From: Bacteroidales bacterium
Lineage (GTDB): Bacteria > Bacteroidota > Bacteroidia > Bacteroidales > UBA932
Assembly: GCA_017461285.1 (NCBI GenBank)
Contig: JAFTYS010000089.1
Location: forward strand, 1 to 33,851
DNA: 33,851 nt
Direction: 5' to 3'
Under the pieces are notes generated by a model that was given only the letters and a program-made list of their open reading frames with translations, was not told where the DNA came from and did no database searches. Positions 23,657 through 32,604 of the stretch are shown here, piece after piece. Every line of letters starts with the position of its first letter. Position 1 is the first letter of the stretch. The translations under genes were made by a program, and so were the position numbers.

Positions 23657-26464
23657 ATGAACAGATTAGCCGTTGTATTATCGTTGATTTTCATTTCTGG
23701 GGCCTTGTCTGCCCAGGAACTCCCAAAGTTGAAGCCCCTTTCAGAAAGGGAGATGAAAGAGGTACTTGTGCCTGTACAGAGGAGGGACAAGTGGGGCTAT
23801 GCCAATGAGAAGGAACACTTCAGGGTAAAGCCGGTTTTTGATATGGCTGATTCCTTTGCCAGGACGGTGGTCAGTGGTAAAGATACTGTGACAAGCGCCA
23901 GAGTCCGTTTTGAAGGGAAATATGGTTTTCTGAACAGGACGGGCATCTTCCTGTATGAGCCTGTGTTCGATTCTCTTTCTGAATTTGACAGGGGAGTGTC
24001 TGTGTTTACCAGAGGTGGTGCGTCAGGATTTCTGAATGCATCCGGTAAAGTGCTTGCAGACGGTCTGGAAGAGATGCAGCTCTTTGATGAGAACGGTGTC
24101 GCATGGTTCAGGAAAGGCGGTAAATGGGGCATGTATGATCTGGATGGAAACGTCGTGGTAAGCAATGAGTATGACAAGGTTTCCGATGTGTCTTTCGGCG
24201 AGCTTCATCAGGTGGAAAAGGACGGAAAGTACGGTCTTGTGGTTTATTCTCAGAAGAAGGTTGTCCTGGATGCCGAATGTGACCAGATAGCATATGACGA
24301 AAAGGACAAGAACGTTGTCATCTGCAGGAAAGGAGATCTTTACGGATGTTTCAATATTGATGGCAGGCAGTTGCTCCCTGTTGAATATGAGTCTGTTACA
24401 GGATATGAGGACGGCCGCATAGTCGTGAAGAAGGATGGAAAATACGGACTTTACGACAATAAGGGAACAATGCTTGTCGCTGCAGTAATGCATACCGACC
24501 AGGTGGCGGAAGCCCATCCTTACTATCAGGTGTTCGACACAACCAACGGCAGGGAGGAAGTCAAGGTCTACTACAAGGATCAGCTTCTTGACATCAAGGC
24601 GTTTGACGAGCAGCTCTTTGCAGATCTGGGCAAGGATGTGTATTCGGATGTGGAGAAAGATACGCTCGGACGTTTTCCGAGGTGGATGAAGGGCCATTTC
24701 TATGATGCTGTCCATGCCAGTCAGGTAAAGGCGCAGTGGCGTTTTGACAAGACGGCTTATTACCCTCAGCCAGGTGCCGGCAGACCTGCGGGTGCCGGCT
24801 CCTATATCACTATTGACAAGGATATGAAGGTTCTTGATCATAAGGGATTCGAATTTTCTGCAACCAAGGATCTGAACGAGGCGGTACTTAAGGTTGACAG
24901 CCTTGCCGTATCATGCGGATCATGGATCCGTACACTTATGATATCGCACATGTGTGATTGCAAGACTCTTTCAGTGGAGATACGCAATGCCATTCTCGCC
25001 CCTGATGGCGAGCCTGTCATTGTTGCGGATGTCGTGATCGACAATCAGCTCAAGCAGAGGGCGGCTGCAAAGTTCAGCCCTTCCGGCATTCAGAGATTCA
25101 CGGTAAGGTTCGACGGCATACTTGCCAACCAGGTGGATTATGTGGCAGACGAAGAGTCAGGATGCTTCGCCACAGAAGATATGGTGATATTATCATTTCT
25201 CAACGGAAAGAACAAGGATAAGGTCACAAGGTTTTATACCTATAGCGGTCATATGCTGACCCAGGTAGACCATTTCTGTGCCGAAGCCCTCATTGCGAGC
25301 AGTCCTGAAGTAAAGCTCTTCGGAAAGGACAGCGATTCATACGGAATATGTGCCATCAATTTCGAAACCAGGTTGCTGACCCGTACGCTTCTGGAGCAGA
25401 GTGCTCAGGACAAGGTGGCCCGTATAATAGATGGAACCGTCCATTTCGTGGACGAAAATACAATGCTTACAGATGCAGTCTTTGACCTTACATCGAAACA
25501 TATGCCTGTGCTTGCACTCAGATATGACAGCGCTGTATGGGACGGAAAGACCATAGTAGGTGTGAGTCCGAACTATTGTGCAAAGGCCGAAGACATCAAA
25601 TGGACATATATTCCAAGAGTGCTTTCAGGATCATATTCCGAGAACATCAATGGATACATGGTGAACATCTATCCGGTAGGGGATGACGACATCGCGGTAT
25701 ACGGCATTTATCCGGACGTATGGTCAAGCGAAGGCATCAGATACGGATACATCGGCTATGACGGAAAGTTCTTCACCCAGGCATATTTCGAGGAGGCCAA
25801 GCCTTTTGCCGACGGTGTGGCGGAAGTGAAGATCAAGGGAGAGTGGAAGAAGCTTTCGAAAGAGGACTTCCAGCCGTATATGAGCAATCCTGACGGCAAG
25901 TTCTCGCCTGAAAATTATGAGATAGGAACCGTAGTGTTTACTATGGAACATGTGGCCAAGTCAATGTCCGGAGCTGCAAATGAAATCACAGAAGACGGCT
26001 TCTGGCTTACTCGCGGAAACGGTGGCGAACTTATCGCATATCTGAATACATTTACTGGAAAATACGGTTTTGCTGATTCCGCTGGAGAGATGGTGACGGC
26101 TCCTGTTTATGACAGTTTCCATAATATCGATCCATCGGAAGACGGTCTCATTGCCGTGCGCAGGGACGATGGTACCGGTGACGCAAATTCCGGCTGGGGA
26201 TTCATCGACATGAGGGGAAATCAGGTTGTGCCGTGTGAGTATTATGCGCAGTGGAGTGAGGATGCGGCTTCTCTGTTCTCGCCAGGTGAAAATGGCGTGT
26301 GCATCTTGAGCAAGATTCTTCCGGACGGTCAGAAGAAGATCGGCTGCATCAACAAGTCTGGAAATATCGTCATACCTTTTGAGTATGACGAAATCACAGG
26401 TCCTGTCAATAATCTCCTGACCGCCAAGGTCGGAGACGAACTGAAACAGTTCTGGCTCTATTGA
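23657..26464 (+). CDS. Secreted WG-repeat protein
   Basis: A 935-residue exported protein of unknown function. The N-terminus MNRLAVVLSLIFISGALSAQ is a signal peptide. Two blocks of WG (beta-strand) repeats flank a non-repeat middle. The N-terminal block (about 35-280) has KWGYANEKEHFRVKPVFD, KYGFLNRTGIFLYEPVFD, KWGMYDLDGNVVVSNEYD and KYGLYDNKG; the C-terminal block (about 690-935) has RYGYIGYDGKFFTQAYF, KYGFADSAGEMVTAPVYD, GWGFIDMRGNQVVPCEY and KIGCINKSGNIVIPFEYD. Each unit follows the (W/Y)G-hydrophobic-G-(V/I)-P-x-(F/Y)-(D/E) pattern. WG proteins are generally thought to be binding or scaffolding proteins. The ATG at 23657 is preferred because it begins the signal peptide; the frame is open upstream only through the tRNA gene. 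Confidence 0.85.
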   Translation: MNRLAVVLSLIFISGALSAQELPKLKPLSEREMKEVLVPVQRRDKWGYANEKEHFRVKPVFDMADSFARTVVSGKDTVTSARVRFEGKYGFLNRTGIFLYEPVFDSLSEFDRGVSVFTRGGASGFLNASGKVLADGLEEMQLFDENGVAWFRKGGKWGMYDLDGNVVVSNEYDKVSDVSFGELHQVEKDGKYGLVVYSQKKVVLDAECDQIAYDEKDKNVVICRKGDLYGCFNIDGRQLLPVEYESVTGYEDGRIVVKKDGKYGLYDNKGTMLVAAVMHTDQVAEAHPYYQVFDTTNGREEVKVYYKDQLLDIKAFDEQLFADLGKDVYSDVEKDTLGRFPRWMKGHFYDAVHASQVKAQWRFDKTAYYPQPGAGRPAGAGSYITIDKDMKVLDHKGFEFSATKDLNEAVLKVDSLAVSCGSWIRTLMISHMCDCKTLSVEIRNAILAPDGEPVIVADVVIDNQLKQRAAAKFSPSGIQRFTVRFDGILANQVDYVADEESGCFATEDMVILSFLNGKNKDKVTRFYTYSGHMLTQVDHFCAEALIASSPEVKLFGKDSDSYGICAINFETRLLTRTLLEQSAQDKVARIIDGTVHFVDENTMLTDAVFDLTSKHMPVLALRYDSAVWDGKTIVGVSPNYCAKAEDIKWTYIPRVLSGSYSENINGYMVNIYPVGDDDIAVYGIYPDVWSSEGIRYGYIGYDGKFFTQAYFEEAKPFADGVAEVKIKGEWKKLSKEDFQPYMSNPDGKFSPENYEIGTVVFTMEHVAKSMSGAANEITEDGFWLTRGNGGELIAYLNTFTGKYGFADSAGEMVTAPVYDSFHNIDPSEDGLIAVRRDDGTGDANSGWGFIDMRGNQVVPCEYYAQWSEDAASLFSPGENGVCILSKILPDGQKKIGCINKSGNIVIPFEYDEITGPVNNLLTAKVGDELKQFWLY

Positions 26465-26499
26465 TTGTCTGGTCAATCTGAAATCACGTCAATACGAAT

Positions 26500-26600
26500 A
26501 CACAACGACAGCCTGCTGTCAAATGGCGATCCTCCCCGCAAGCGGGTCCCCTCCCTTTTCGGGAGCCAATGTCGCCCTTGACAGCAGGCTGTCGTTGTGT
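26500..26600. repeat. 101-bp inverted-repeat element with two internal hairpins
   Basis: Perfect 23-bp inverted arms (26500-26522 and 26578-26600; left arm begins ACACAACGACAG, right arm ends CTGTCGTTGTGT) enclose an inner GGCGA/TCGCC pairing (26525-26529 / 26572-26576). Inside that are two hairpins, CCCGC-AA-GCGGG (26535-26546) and CTCCC-loop-GGGAG (26551-26565). The predicted fold is a long stem opening into a junction with two short arms. It fills the gap between the convergent WG-protein and gpmI genes. There is no T-tract, so it is not a classic terminator, though it may halt transcription in both directions. No target-site duplication is evident. Confidence 0.85.
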
Positions 26601-26613
26601 GTGTGTCGGAATG

Positions 26614-28137
26614 CTATACCAGCGCCTGTCCGGTCATTGCTGCAGGCTGCTCGATGCCCATCAGCTTGAGGATGGTCGGAGCAACGTCTGCGAGCTTTCC
26701 GTCCTTCACTTCCTTTACAGCATCACCTGCGTTCACAACGATGAATGGAACGTCGTTGAGAGAGTGTGCTGTGTTAGGAGTGCCGTCGTCGTTGACTGCA
26801 TAGTCGGCGTTTCCATGGTCTGCTGTGATGAGGATCACATAGCCCTGTGCCTTTGCTGCTTCAACAACCTTCTCCACGCATCCGTCAACTGCAGTAACGG
26901 CCTTGCGGATAGCCTCGTACACTCCGGTGTGGCCGATCATGTCGCCGTTTGCGAAGTTGAGGATGATGAGGTCGTTGCGGCCTGTGTTGATTGCCTCTAC
27001 AAGTTTCTCTGTCACTTCCGGTGCGCTCATCTCAGGCTGAAGGTCGTATGTCGCAACCTTAGGTGAGTTCACGAGGATGCGGTCCTCGTTCTCGAAGAGC
27101 GCCTCAGCGCCGCCGTTGAAGAAGAATGTCACATGGGCATACTTCTCTGTCTCTGCGATGCGGAGCTGGTTCTTTCCTGCCTTTGAAACAACTTCGCCGA
27201 GTGTCTCCTGTACGTTTTCCTTGTCGAAGAGGATGTGTACGCCTGTGAATGAAGCATCGTACGGAGTGAGGCAGCAGTAGTAGAGAGGAAGGGTGTGCAT
27301 TCCGAATTCAGGCATGTCCTGCTGGGTGAGGACTGCTGTGAGCTCGCGTGCGCGGTCGTTGCGGAAGTTGAAGAAGATTACAGCGTCGCCTTCCTTCACT
27401 GTTGTAAGAGGTGCGCCTGCGGCGTCAGTGATAACGATAGGCTTGATGAACTCGTCGGTCACACCTTCGTCGTATGAAGCCTGGATAGCCTCGGTAGCGG
27501 AGGTTGCGTAATTGCCTTTAGCGTCAACGAGCATGTCATATGCTTCCTTTACGCGCTCCCATCTCTTGTCACGGTCCATTGCGTAGAAGCGTCCGCATAC
27601 TGTAGCGACCTTTCCTGTAGACTTCGCCATTTCAGCCTCGAGGCCTTCCACGAAGCCCTTTCCGCTCTTAGGGTCAGTGTCACGGCCGTCCATGAAGCAA
27701 TGTACGAACACGTCCTCAAGGCCATATTCCTTCGCTACATTGAGGAATTCGTATACGTGCTCGAGAGAGCTGTGTACTCCTCCCATTGAAGCGAGGCCCA
27801 TGAGGTGGAGCTGCTTGTTGTTTGCCTTTACATAGTCGTATACAGCCTTGATCTCAGGGTTCTGGAGGAACCTGTGCTCGCGTGCTGCGATGTTGATCTT
27901 TACAAGGTCCTGATATACCACGCGGCCTGCACCAAGGTTGAGATGGCCTACTTCCGAGTTACCCATCTGGCCTTCAGGAAGGCCCACTGCTTCTCCGCAT
28001 GCCTTCAGAGTGCTCATCGGATAATTCTTGCGGAGGCTCTCGATATATGGCGCTCCCTGTGTGTAGATGACATTAGACTCATCCTGTCTTCCCTCGCCCC
28101 ATCCGTCGAGGATCATAAGTAGAACTTTCTTGTCCAT
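26614..28137 (-). CDS. gpmI: 2,3-bisphosphoglycerate-independent phosphoglycerate mutase
   Basis: Interconverts 3- and 2-phosphoglycerate in glycolysis and gluconeogenesis; cytoplasmic, manganese-dependent. The 507 residues show the metal-binding N-terminal MILDGWGEG, the phospho-acceptor serine S61 in [30 protein letters not shown], and the C-terminal metal ligands in [12 protein letters not shown] and ITADHGNAD, with HSLNDVPFI near the end. Length is normal for the family. The ATG at 28137 (MDKKVLLM) is chosen over an upstream in-frame start because the extension (MRGKAAKQQ...) overlaps the promoter. It is a single-gene unit on the minus strand. Confidence 0.97.
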   Translation of the reverse strand: MDKKVLLMILDGWGEGRQDESNVIYTQGAPYIESLRKNYPMSTLKACGEAVGLPEGQMGNSEVGHLNLGAGRVVYQDLVKINIAAREHRFLQNPEIKAVYDYVKANNKQLHLMGLASMGGVHSSLEHVYEFLNVAKEYGLEDVFVHCFMDGRDTDPKSGKGFVEGLEAEMAKSTGKVATVCGRFYAMDRDKRWERVKEAYDMLVDAKGNYATSATEAIQASYDEGVTDEFIKPIVITDAAGAPLTTVKEGDAVIFFNFRNDRARELTAVLTQQDMPEFGMHTLPLYYCCLTPYDASFTGVHILFDKENVQETLGEVVSKAGKNQLRIAETEKYAHVTFFFNGGAEALFENEDRILVNSPKVATYDLQPEMSAPEVTEKLVEAINTGRNDLIILNFANGDMIGHTGVYEAIRKAVTAVDGCVEKVVEAAKAQGYVILITADHGNADYAVNDDGTPNTAHSLNDVPFIVVNAGDAVKEVKDGKLADVAPTILKLMGIEQPAAMTGQALV

Positions 28138-28161
28138 AATATATTGTCTGTTTTGTTGTTT

Positions 28162-28207
28162 CGCGGCTTTGCCGCGCAAAGATACAATTTATGCAAGATT
28201 TGAGCAA
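28162..28207 (-). promoter_or_regulatory. Promoter of gpmI with GC-rich hairpin at the transcript start
   Basis: On the minus strand TATCTTTG (28177-28184) is an exact -7 box with TTG (28205-28207) 20 nt upstream. The expected start is near 28170, giving a leader of about 33 nt. A perfect 6-bp GC stem, CGCGGC-TTT-GCCGCG (28162-28176), lies immediately downstream of the -7 box and would form at or around the 5' end of the mRNA. Its role is unknown; it may stabilise the transcript. Confidence 0.65.
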
Positions 28208-28269
28208 TAATTATAAGATTAAGAAATTATTAAGTATCTTTACGGATTGTGAAACCAGCGGCATAAGGA

Positions 28270-28809
28270 ATGGAAAGGTGTATTGAAGATATGCGTAATG
28301 CTGTCGCCCGCGGCAGGATGACTCTTGAAGAACTGACAAGGGCATATGATGTCCTGGACCGGGTGATGGAAACCGGCTATGCGGAGGTTCCGGACAGGTT
28401 CTGCGAGCAATATGAGATCCTGAAGGACAAGCTGGCCGATACGATCGACCTTGATGCTCTGAAGCAGGAGGCGGACAGGATCCTGGCTCCTTTGCAGGAC
28501 GAAATGAACGAGGCCCGCTTTGCGGCCGCCTCGGCTGCCAGCCTTCATGAATTTGCCAAGGAAGTCTTCGATATCTGGCAGACAGGAGGGATCTTCGCCC
28601 GCCGGAGGGCGTTGCGCGAGCTTCGCGAGCGCGCCGGCTTTCGTCTCGAAAGCCACCGCATCGGCAACTACGTTGCCAAGACCTTCGACCTCATGAATGA
28701 GGCTCAGGTCCGCTTCGCCCGCGCCCAGCAGGCCCTTTTCGCTGCAGATTTCAGATACAAGATAAAGCCGGAAATCCACGCGGGTATATATCGTATATGC
28801 CGGCATTAA
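28270..28809 (+). CDS. Uncharacterised helical protein (179 aa)
   Basis: Not recognised. The 179 residues are strongly helical and charged, without signal peptide or membrane segment, so cytoplasmic. Arg/Glu/Ala-rich stretches such as IFARRRALRELRERAGFRLES (about 108-128) and LMNEAQVRFARAQQALFAADF suggest coiled coil or helical bundle. No catalytic motif is visible. A TATCTTTA at 28235-28242 resembles a -7 box, but no -33 box is at the right distance. The next gene starts 12 nt later in the same direction, suggesting co-transcription. Codon use looks like that of the neighbours. Confidence 0.6.
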   Translation: MERCIEDMRNAVARGRMTLEELTRAYDVLDRVMETGYAEVPDRFCEQYEILKDKLADTIDLDALKQEADRILAPLQDEMNEARFAAASAASLHEFAKEVFDIWQTGGIFARRRALRELRERAGFRLESHRIGNYVAKTFDLMNEAQVRFARAQQALFAADFRYKIKPEIHAGIYRICRH

Positions 28810-28821
28810 TCTATAATACCT

Positions 28822-29577
28822 ATGGAAACGTCGTTTTTAGGAAGGAAATGGAACGGACCTGAAGATGAGGAAGGACGTCCTCATGGAACAGGAAAGATGT
28901 ATGAGATCAGGCAGCAGTACGGGTATAAGTCCTATGCATCGGTCGAGGAATACTATGCTGACGGATATTTCGACTCTGCCGGACGTTTTATCTCATCCGG
29001 CAGTACACCCAGAAGTATCGGCGATCCTTTTCTGGTGCTGGTCTTCGAAGGTGAGTGCTGTCATGGCGAGATGGTGCCTCGCGGAGGCGTGATCCACAGA
29101 GAGAAATACAAGGTCGAATCAGTATATGTGGATGGTGTTCCTACTGATGACGTTGTCATCTGGTTTGAGGGGCTAAAGAATTTTGAAGGGCAGGCGGATG
29201 TGTCTCCATTGCTGTCAGGTTCCCAGTATGCCCAGCCGGAATACATCAGAGGAAAGCATTTTTATAAGGACGGAGCCTTAAAGTTTGAAGGTGAGTTCTA
29301 TGATGGCAGAACCTTCTATTCCAAGGGAAAGCTCTGGTATCCGGACGGTATCCTCTGGTTCGAGGGTGAGTTTGAAAACACCAAACCAGCAAGAGGAAAG
29401 GTGTACCGCAGGGACGGGACTCTCTGGTGGGACGGAGGACTTAAGTCCGCTGCATTCTACAATCCCAGGAACGGCTATGTCTCCTATGACCATCGTGGTG
29501 AGCCGTGGGCTTATTTCTCAGGTGACGGCCTTCTGTACGATGAAAACGGCGAGAATCCGCAACAGATAAGATTATAA
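28822..29577 (+). CDS. MORN-like repeat protein (251 aa)
   Basis: A 251-residue protein without a signal peptide. Its C-terminal part has MORN-type units: GALKFEGEFYDG (about 152-163), GILWFEGEFENTKPARGKVY (about 175-194) and GTLWWDGGL. An N-terminal partial unit, GRPHGTGKMYE, also fits. MORN and MORN-like (YwqK-type) repeats form beta-hairpin stacks used for binding; the partner is unknown here. The middle (about 30-140) has no recognised fold. It lies between the helical protein and the TPL-like gene with gaps of 12 and 27 nt, consistent with one operon. Confidence 0.65.
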   Translation: METSFLGRKWNGPEDEEGRPHGTGKMYEIRQQYGYKSYASVEEYYADGYFDSAGRFISSGSTPRSIGDPFLVLVFEGECCHGEMVPRGGVIHREKYKVESVYVDGVPTDDVVIWFEGLKNFEGQADVSPLLSGSQYAQPEYIRGKHFYKDGALKFEGEFYDGRTFYSKGKLWYPDGILWFEGEFENTKPARGKVYRRDGTLWWDGGLKSAAFYNPRNGYVSYDHRGEPWAYFSGDGLLYDENGENPQQIRL

Positions 29578-29604
29578 TAATTAACGATTAAACGAACTAT
29601 AATC

Positions 29605-31053
29605 ATGTCAAAGGTGAAATTCTACAAGGAGGAGCAGATTCCTCTCGAAATGCATAAGGTCCGCGTAGTACAGAAACTTACTCTTCTTCCGGTGGAGGAA
29701 CGTCTCAAGAAGATCCAGGAAGCCGGAAACAACACATTCCTTCTCCAGAACAAGGATGTCTATATGGATATGCTGACCGACTCCGGAGTAAACGCTATGT
29801 CGGACAATCAGGTGGCGTCAATGGGCATGGCCGATGACTCGTATGCGGGTTCTGAGACCTTCAACAGGGTCAAGTCCGCAATCTTCGAGGTCTTCGGTAC
29901 CGAGCATGTGCTTCCGGCCCATCAGGGCCGTGCGGCAGAGAACATCCTGGCTGAGGCATATGTGAAGCCGGGAATGGTCGCGATCATGAACTTCCACTTC
30001 ACCACCACAAAGGCCCATATCACCAGACTCGGCGGAGAAGTTGTCGAGGTGCTCGGAAAGAAGGGTCTCGTGCCTGTTTCGGACGAGCCGTTCAAGGGAG
30101 ACCTTGATCTTGGGGAACTGAGGAAGACCATCGAGAAGTATGGTCCGGAAAAAGTTGCGTTTGTGCGTGTGGAGGCAGGTACGAACCTCATCGGAGGACA
30201 GCCTGTGTCCCTCGAGAACATGCTCGCAGTCGCCGACGTATGTCATGAATACGGAGTAAAGAGCATCCTTGACGCATCCCTCCTTCAGGACAACGTCTAC
30301 TTCATGAAGACACGCGAAGCGCAGTGCAAGTTCATGACAACCAAGCAGATATATCATCTTCTTGCCGACAAGATGGACATCATCTACTTTTCGGGAAGAA
30401 AGCTCGGATTCGCTCGCGGCGGTATCATCACTTCGCACAATAAGAAGTACATCAATGACATGATGGAGTACATCCCTCTGTACGAAGGATTCCTTACATA
30501 CGGAGGTATGGAAGTCCGTTCTATGGAGGCCATGGCTGTGGGACTTCTCGAGTCCCTCGACATGGAATACATCAATCAGGGCCCGGAATTCATCGGATAC
30601 CTTGTGAACGAGCTTGACAAATACGGAGTTCCGGTAGTGAAGCCGGCCGGCGGTCTGGGAGCACATCTGAACTGCTCGGAATTCGTGCCGCACATCCCGC
30701 ATGACCAGTACCCTGCAGCTGCGGTGGCGACGGCTCTTTACATCGCTTCCGGAGTCCGCGGAATGGAGCGCGGATCCCTCAGCGAGCAGCGCGAGCCTGA
30801 CGGCACCGAGCGCTACGCGGAGCTCGAGCTCATGCGCCTTGCGATGCCGCGCCGCGTCTTCACCCTCTCACAGGTGAAGTACTGTGCCGACCGCATCAAA
30901 TGGCTCTACGACAACAGGGAACTCATCGGCGGCCTCCAGTGGGTGGAGGAACCGAAGGTGCTCCGCTTTTTCTTCGGCCGCCTCAAGGAGATCGGCTACT
31001 GGCAGGAAGACCTCGCCAAGAAGTTCCGCGAGGACTTCGGGGAATCGCTGTAA
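29605..31053 (+). CDS. Tyrosine phenol-lyase/tryptophanase family beta-eliminating lyase (divergent)
   Basis: A PLP enzyme expected to split an amino acid into pyruvate, ammonia and a leaving group such as phenol or indole. The 482 residues align by eye throughout with the family: ERLKKIQEAGNNTFLL, MLTDSGVNAMSD, SYAGSETF, AHQGRAAENIL, FTTTKAH, GGQPVS, and PLP lysine K266 in YFSGRKLGF. Substrate-specificity positions look like tyrosine phenol-lyase and not tryptophanase: R389 in GMERG (TPL R381, where tryptophanase has a non-basic residue) and F455 in KVLRFF (TPL F448, tryptophanase His463). The carboxylate arginine R411 is kept. However, the TPL segment FYDATR reads ILDASL here, so the cofactor-pocket arginine is replaced by L226, and SGKKD is SGRKL. 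The true substrate is therefore uncertain. About 20 extra C-terminal residues follow the family's usual end. Confidence 0.8.
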   Translation: MSKVKFYKEEQIPLEMHKVRVVQKLTLLPVEERLKKIQEAGNNTFLLQNKDVYMDMLTDSGVNAMSDNQVASMGMADDSYAGSETFNRVKSAIFEVFGTEHVLPAHQGRAAENILAEAYVKPGMVAIMNFHFTTTKAHITRLGGEVVEVLGKKGLVPVSDEPFKGDLDLGELRKTIEKYGPEKVAFVRVEAGTNLIGGQPVSLENMLAVADVCHEYGVKSILDASLLQDNVYFMKTREAQCKFMTTKQIYHLLADKMDIIYFSGRKLGFARGGIITSHNKKYINDMMEYIPLYEGFLTYGGMEVRSMEAMAVGLLESLDMEYINQGPEFIGYLVNELDKYGVPVVKPAGGLGAHLNCSEFVPHIPHDQYPAAAVATALYIASGVRGMERGSLSEQREPDGTERYAELELMRLAMPRRVFTLSQVKYCADRIKWLYDNRELIGGLQWVEEPKVLRFFFGRLKEIGYWQEDLAKKFREDFGESL

Positions 31054-31088
31054 GCAATTGAAAGCAATATAACCTGATTATTTTCGCT

Positions 31089-32591
31089 ATGGCTCAGAAT
31101 ATAAAGACAGGACCTTTCAAGGTCTTTTGGAATTCCTTGAGGACCATAATGGGATTCTGGATAACAAGCAAACCTCAGAGGGTCCGGTTCGATGTCTTGA
31201 CCATCGGACTGATATCCCTGATCACCATCGGGTCCACCATCGCCATCACAGATGCATTGACTCCTTTGAACCCTTCCTTCAAGACAAAGGAAGCTGAGGT
31301 GATAAGGACGACTCCTCTGATGGATACAAGGGAACTCACCGGGGCATCTGAGATAGGTGTCGTGAAGAAAGGTGAAAAGGTGGAGATCCTGGCTTATTCC
31401 GGCTCTGGATATTATCAGGTGGAGACAGAAAAGGGTGAGCGCGGATGGATATATCTGACAGCATTCGATGATGAGCTGGTGGTGGATGAGCTTGAGAATG
31501 ATGCTGAACTGGAAGTCGGAACTGTATGCAGATGGGTCAAGATAGATCCGGATAACAATTACAGGATAGTGGTAAGGGATGAAAGCGGGCAGACACATAC
31601 CTTGGCAAGAGGAAATGTGGCTCCGACGTTTTCGTTCGGTGTCCCTGCTGTCAAGGGAGAAAATTCGTGGGAGAAGCCTTACATTTACGTGACCCCTTCT
31701 TGGATGAATAAACATTTCAAGGAGGGTGTGAAGCTGGACAAGGTCATGAAGAAGTATTATGGCAACGCCTTGTCCATAGACGTCAGGGACGATGGAAGCA
31801 AGATGGTGATGTTCCCTTTCCATGTGAAGGAGTTCAAGTACAGGAAGGAGTATGAGACAGTAAAGGTCCTGTTCAAGGACGACGCTTTTGTAAGCTATGA
31901 GATGTCGGATCCGGACAAGATGAAGTTCCTAGAGAGGTGGATTCCTTTCGGGCAGAGGATCGTCGGTTCACGCCTGTTCATAAAGCTTCGCAGCCACTCA
32001 TACGTCATCGAACCTCAGTATGATGACATCAATGATGTGATCAAGGGCAATCAGGAAGCAAAGGACTTGCCGATGCCTTTGAGAATTGTTGTGATTGCGC
32101 TTCTTTTAGTGTTATGCTGGATCATACTGAATGCGCATCTGCTCTTCTTCCCGGCGCTGCTTTCTCTCACAGGAAGGATAAAGTCCTTGAGCAATGATGC
32201 ATATGAAAAGATCATGTGTTATTCTGTGTTATTGTATATGATTCTGGCCTATCTGATATTTCTCCCTTATTGGATGATCATCGCTGTTGCTGTTGTCATT
32301 GCCTTCTGCTTAGGTGGGACAATAAGCGAATGGATCCTTTACGGCAGATGTCAGGGTTGCAAGGAGATGCATACCTTGGAGACAGTAGGCTGGAGCGATC
32401 CCGAGTATTACGAATACGACGAGTACATACAGCATTCTACCCAGGAAGTATCCAGATCCGGAGTAAGACGAACCATCAGCAGCTGGACCGAGAAACGCCG
32501 TCACAGGGTAAAGGTACAGAAGGAATATCTCAAGTGCAAGGCATGCGGAAACAACCTTACCATAACTCATGAGAATGATAAGGTCGTCTGA
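31089..32591 (+). CDS. Membrane protein with SH3-like domain and paired CxxC motifs
   Basis: A 500-residue protein of unknown function. It has an N-terminal cytoplasmic stretch, one membrane helix (about 36-57), and a bacterial SH3-like domain (about 68-128; VVKKGEKVEILAYSGSGYYQVETE, then GERGWIYLTAF). A long soluble region follows (about 130-325), then three hydrophobic helices (about 331-355, 376-396, 397-415). The C-terminal tail holds C421-x-x-C424 and C483-x-x-C486, which could bind one zinc ion as a split zinc ribbon. The Tyr/Glu-rich and Arg-rich segments between them (about 435-475) are probably disordered. It lies 35 nt after the TPL-like gene. I do not recognise the family as a whole. 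Confidence 0.7.
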   Translation: MAQNIKTGPFKVFWNSLRTIMGFWITSKPQRVRFDVLTIGLISLITIGSTIAITDALTPLNPSFKTKEAEVIRTTPLMDTRELTGASEIGVVKKGEKVEILAYSGSGYYQVETEKGERGWIYLTAFDDELVVDELENDAELEVGTVCRWVKIDPDNNYRIVVRDESGQTHTLARGNVAPTFSFGVPAVKGENSWEKPYIYVTPSWMNKHFKEGVKLDKVMKKYYGNALSIDVRDDGSKMVMFPFHVKEFKYRKEYETVKVLFKDDAFVSYEMSDPDKMKFLERWIPFGQRIVGSRLFIKLRSHSYVIEPQYDDINDVIKGNQEAKDLPMPLRIVVIALLLVLCWIILNAHLLFFPALLSLTGRIKSLSNDAYEKIMCYSVLLYMILAYLIFLPYWMIIAVAVVIAFCLGGTISEWILYGRCQGCKEMHTLETVGWSDPEYYEYDEYIQHSTQEVSRSGVRRTISSWTEKRRHRVKVQKEYLKCKACGNNLTITHENDKVV

Positions 32592-32604
32592 CGTAAATGA
32601 ATGA

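Noticed and set aside
26500..26600. Possible integron attC site
   Set aside because: Arms are perfectly matched and the ends do not fit the RYYYAAC/GTTRRRY core sites; no integrase nearby.
28235..28242. TATCTTTA as the promoter -7 box of the 179-aa gene
   Set aside because: One mismatch and no TTTG element at 19-22 nt upstream; left as a weak possibility only.
28366..28438. In-frame extension of the dapC-like aminotransferase into dapD (and similar upstream starts elsewhere)
   Set aside because: For the aminotransferase the in-frame codons before 18441 lie inside dapD and lack family similarity. At the coordinates given here, inside the 179-aa gene, no comparable alternative start was supported.
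31058..31086. TTG-18-TATTTTCG as a promoter for the SH3-type gene
   Set aside because: Box has a mismatch, spacing is short, and the start site would fall inside the coding region; co-transcription with the upstream gene is simpler.
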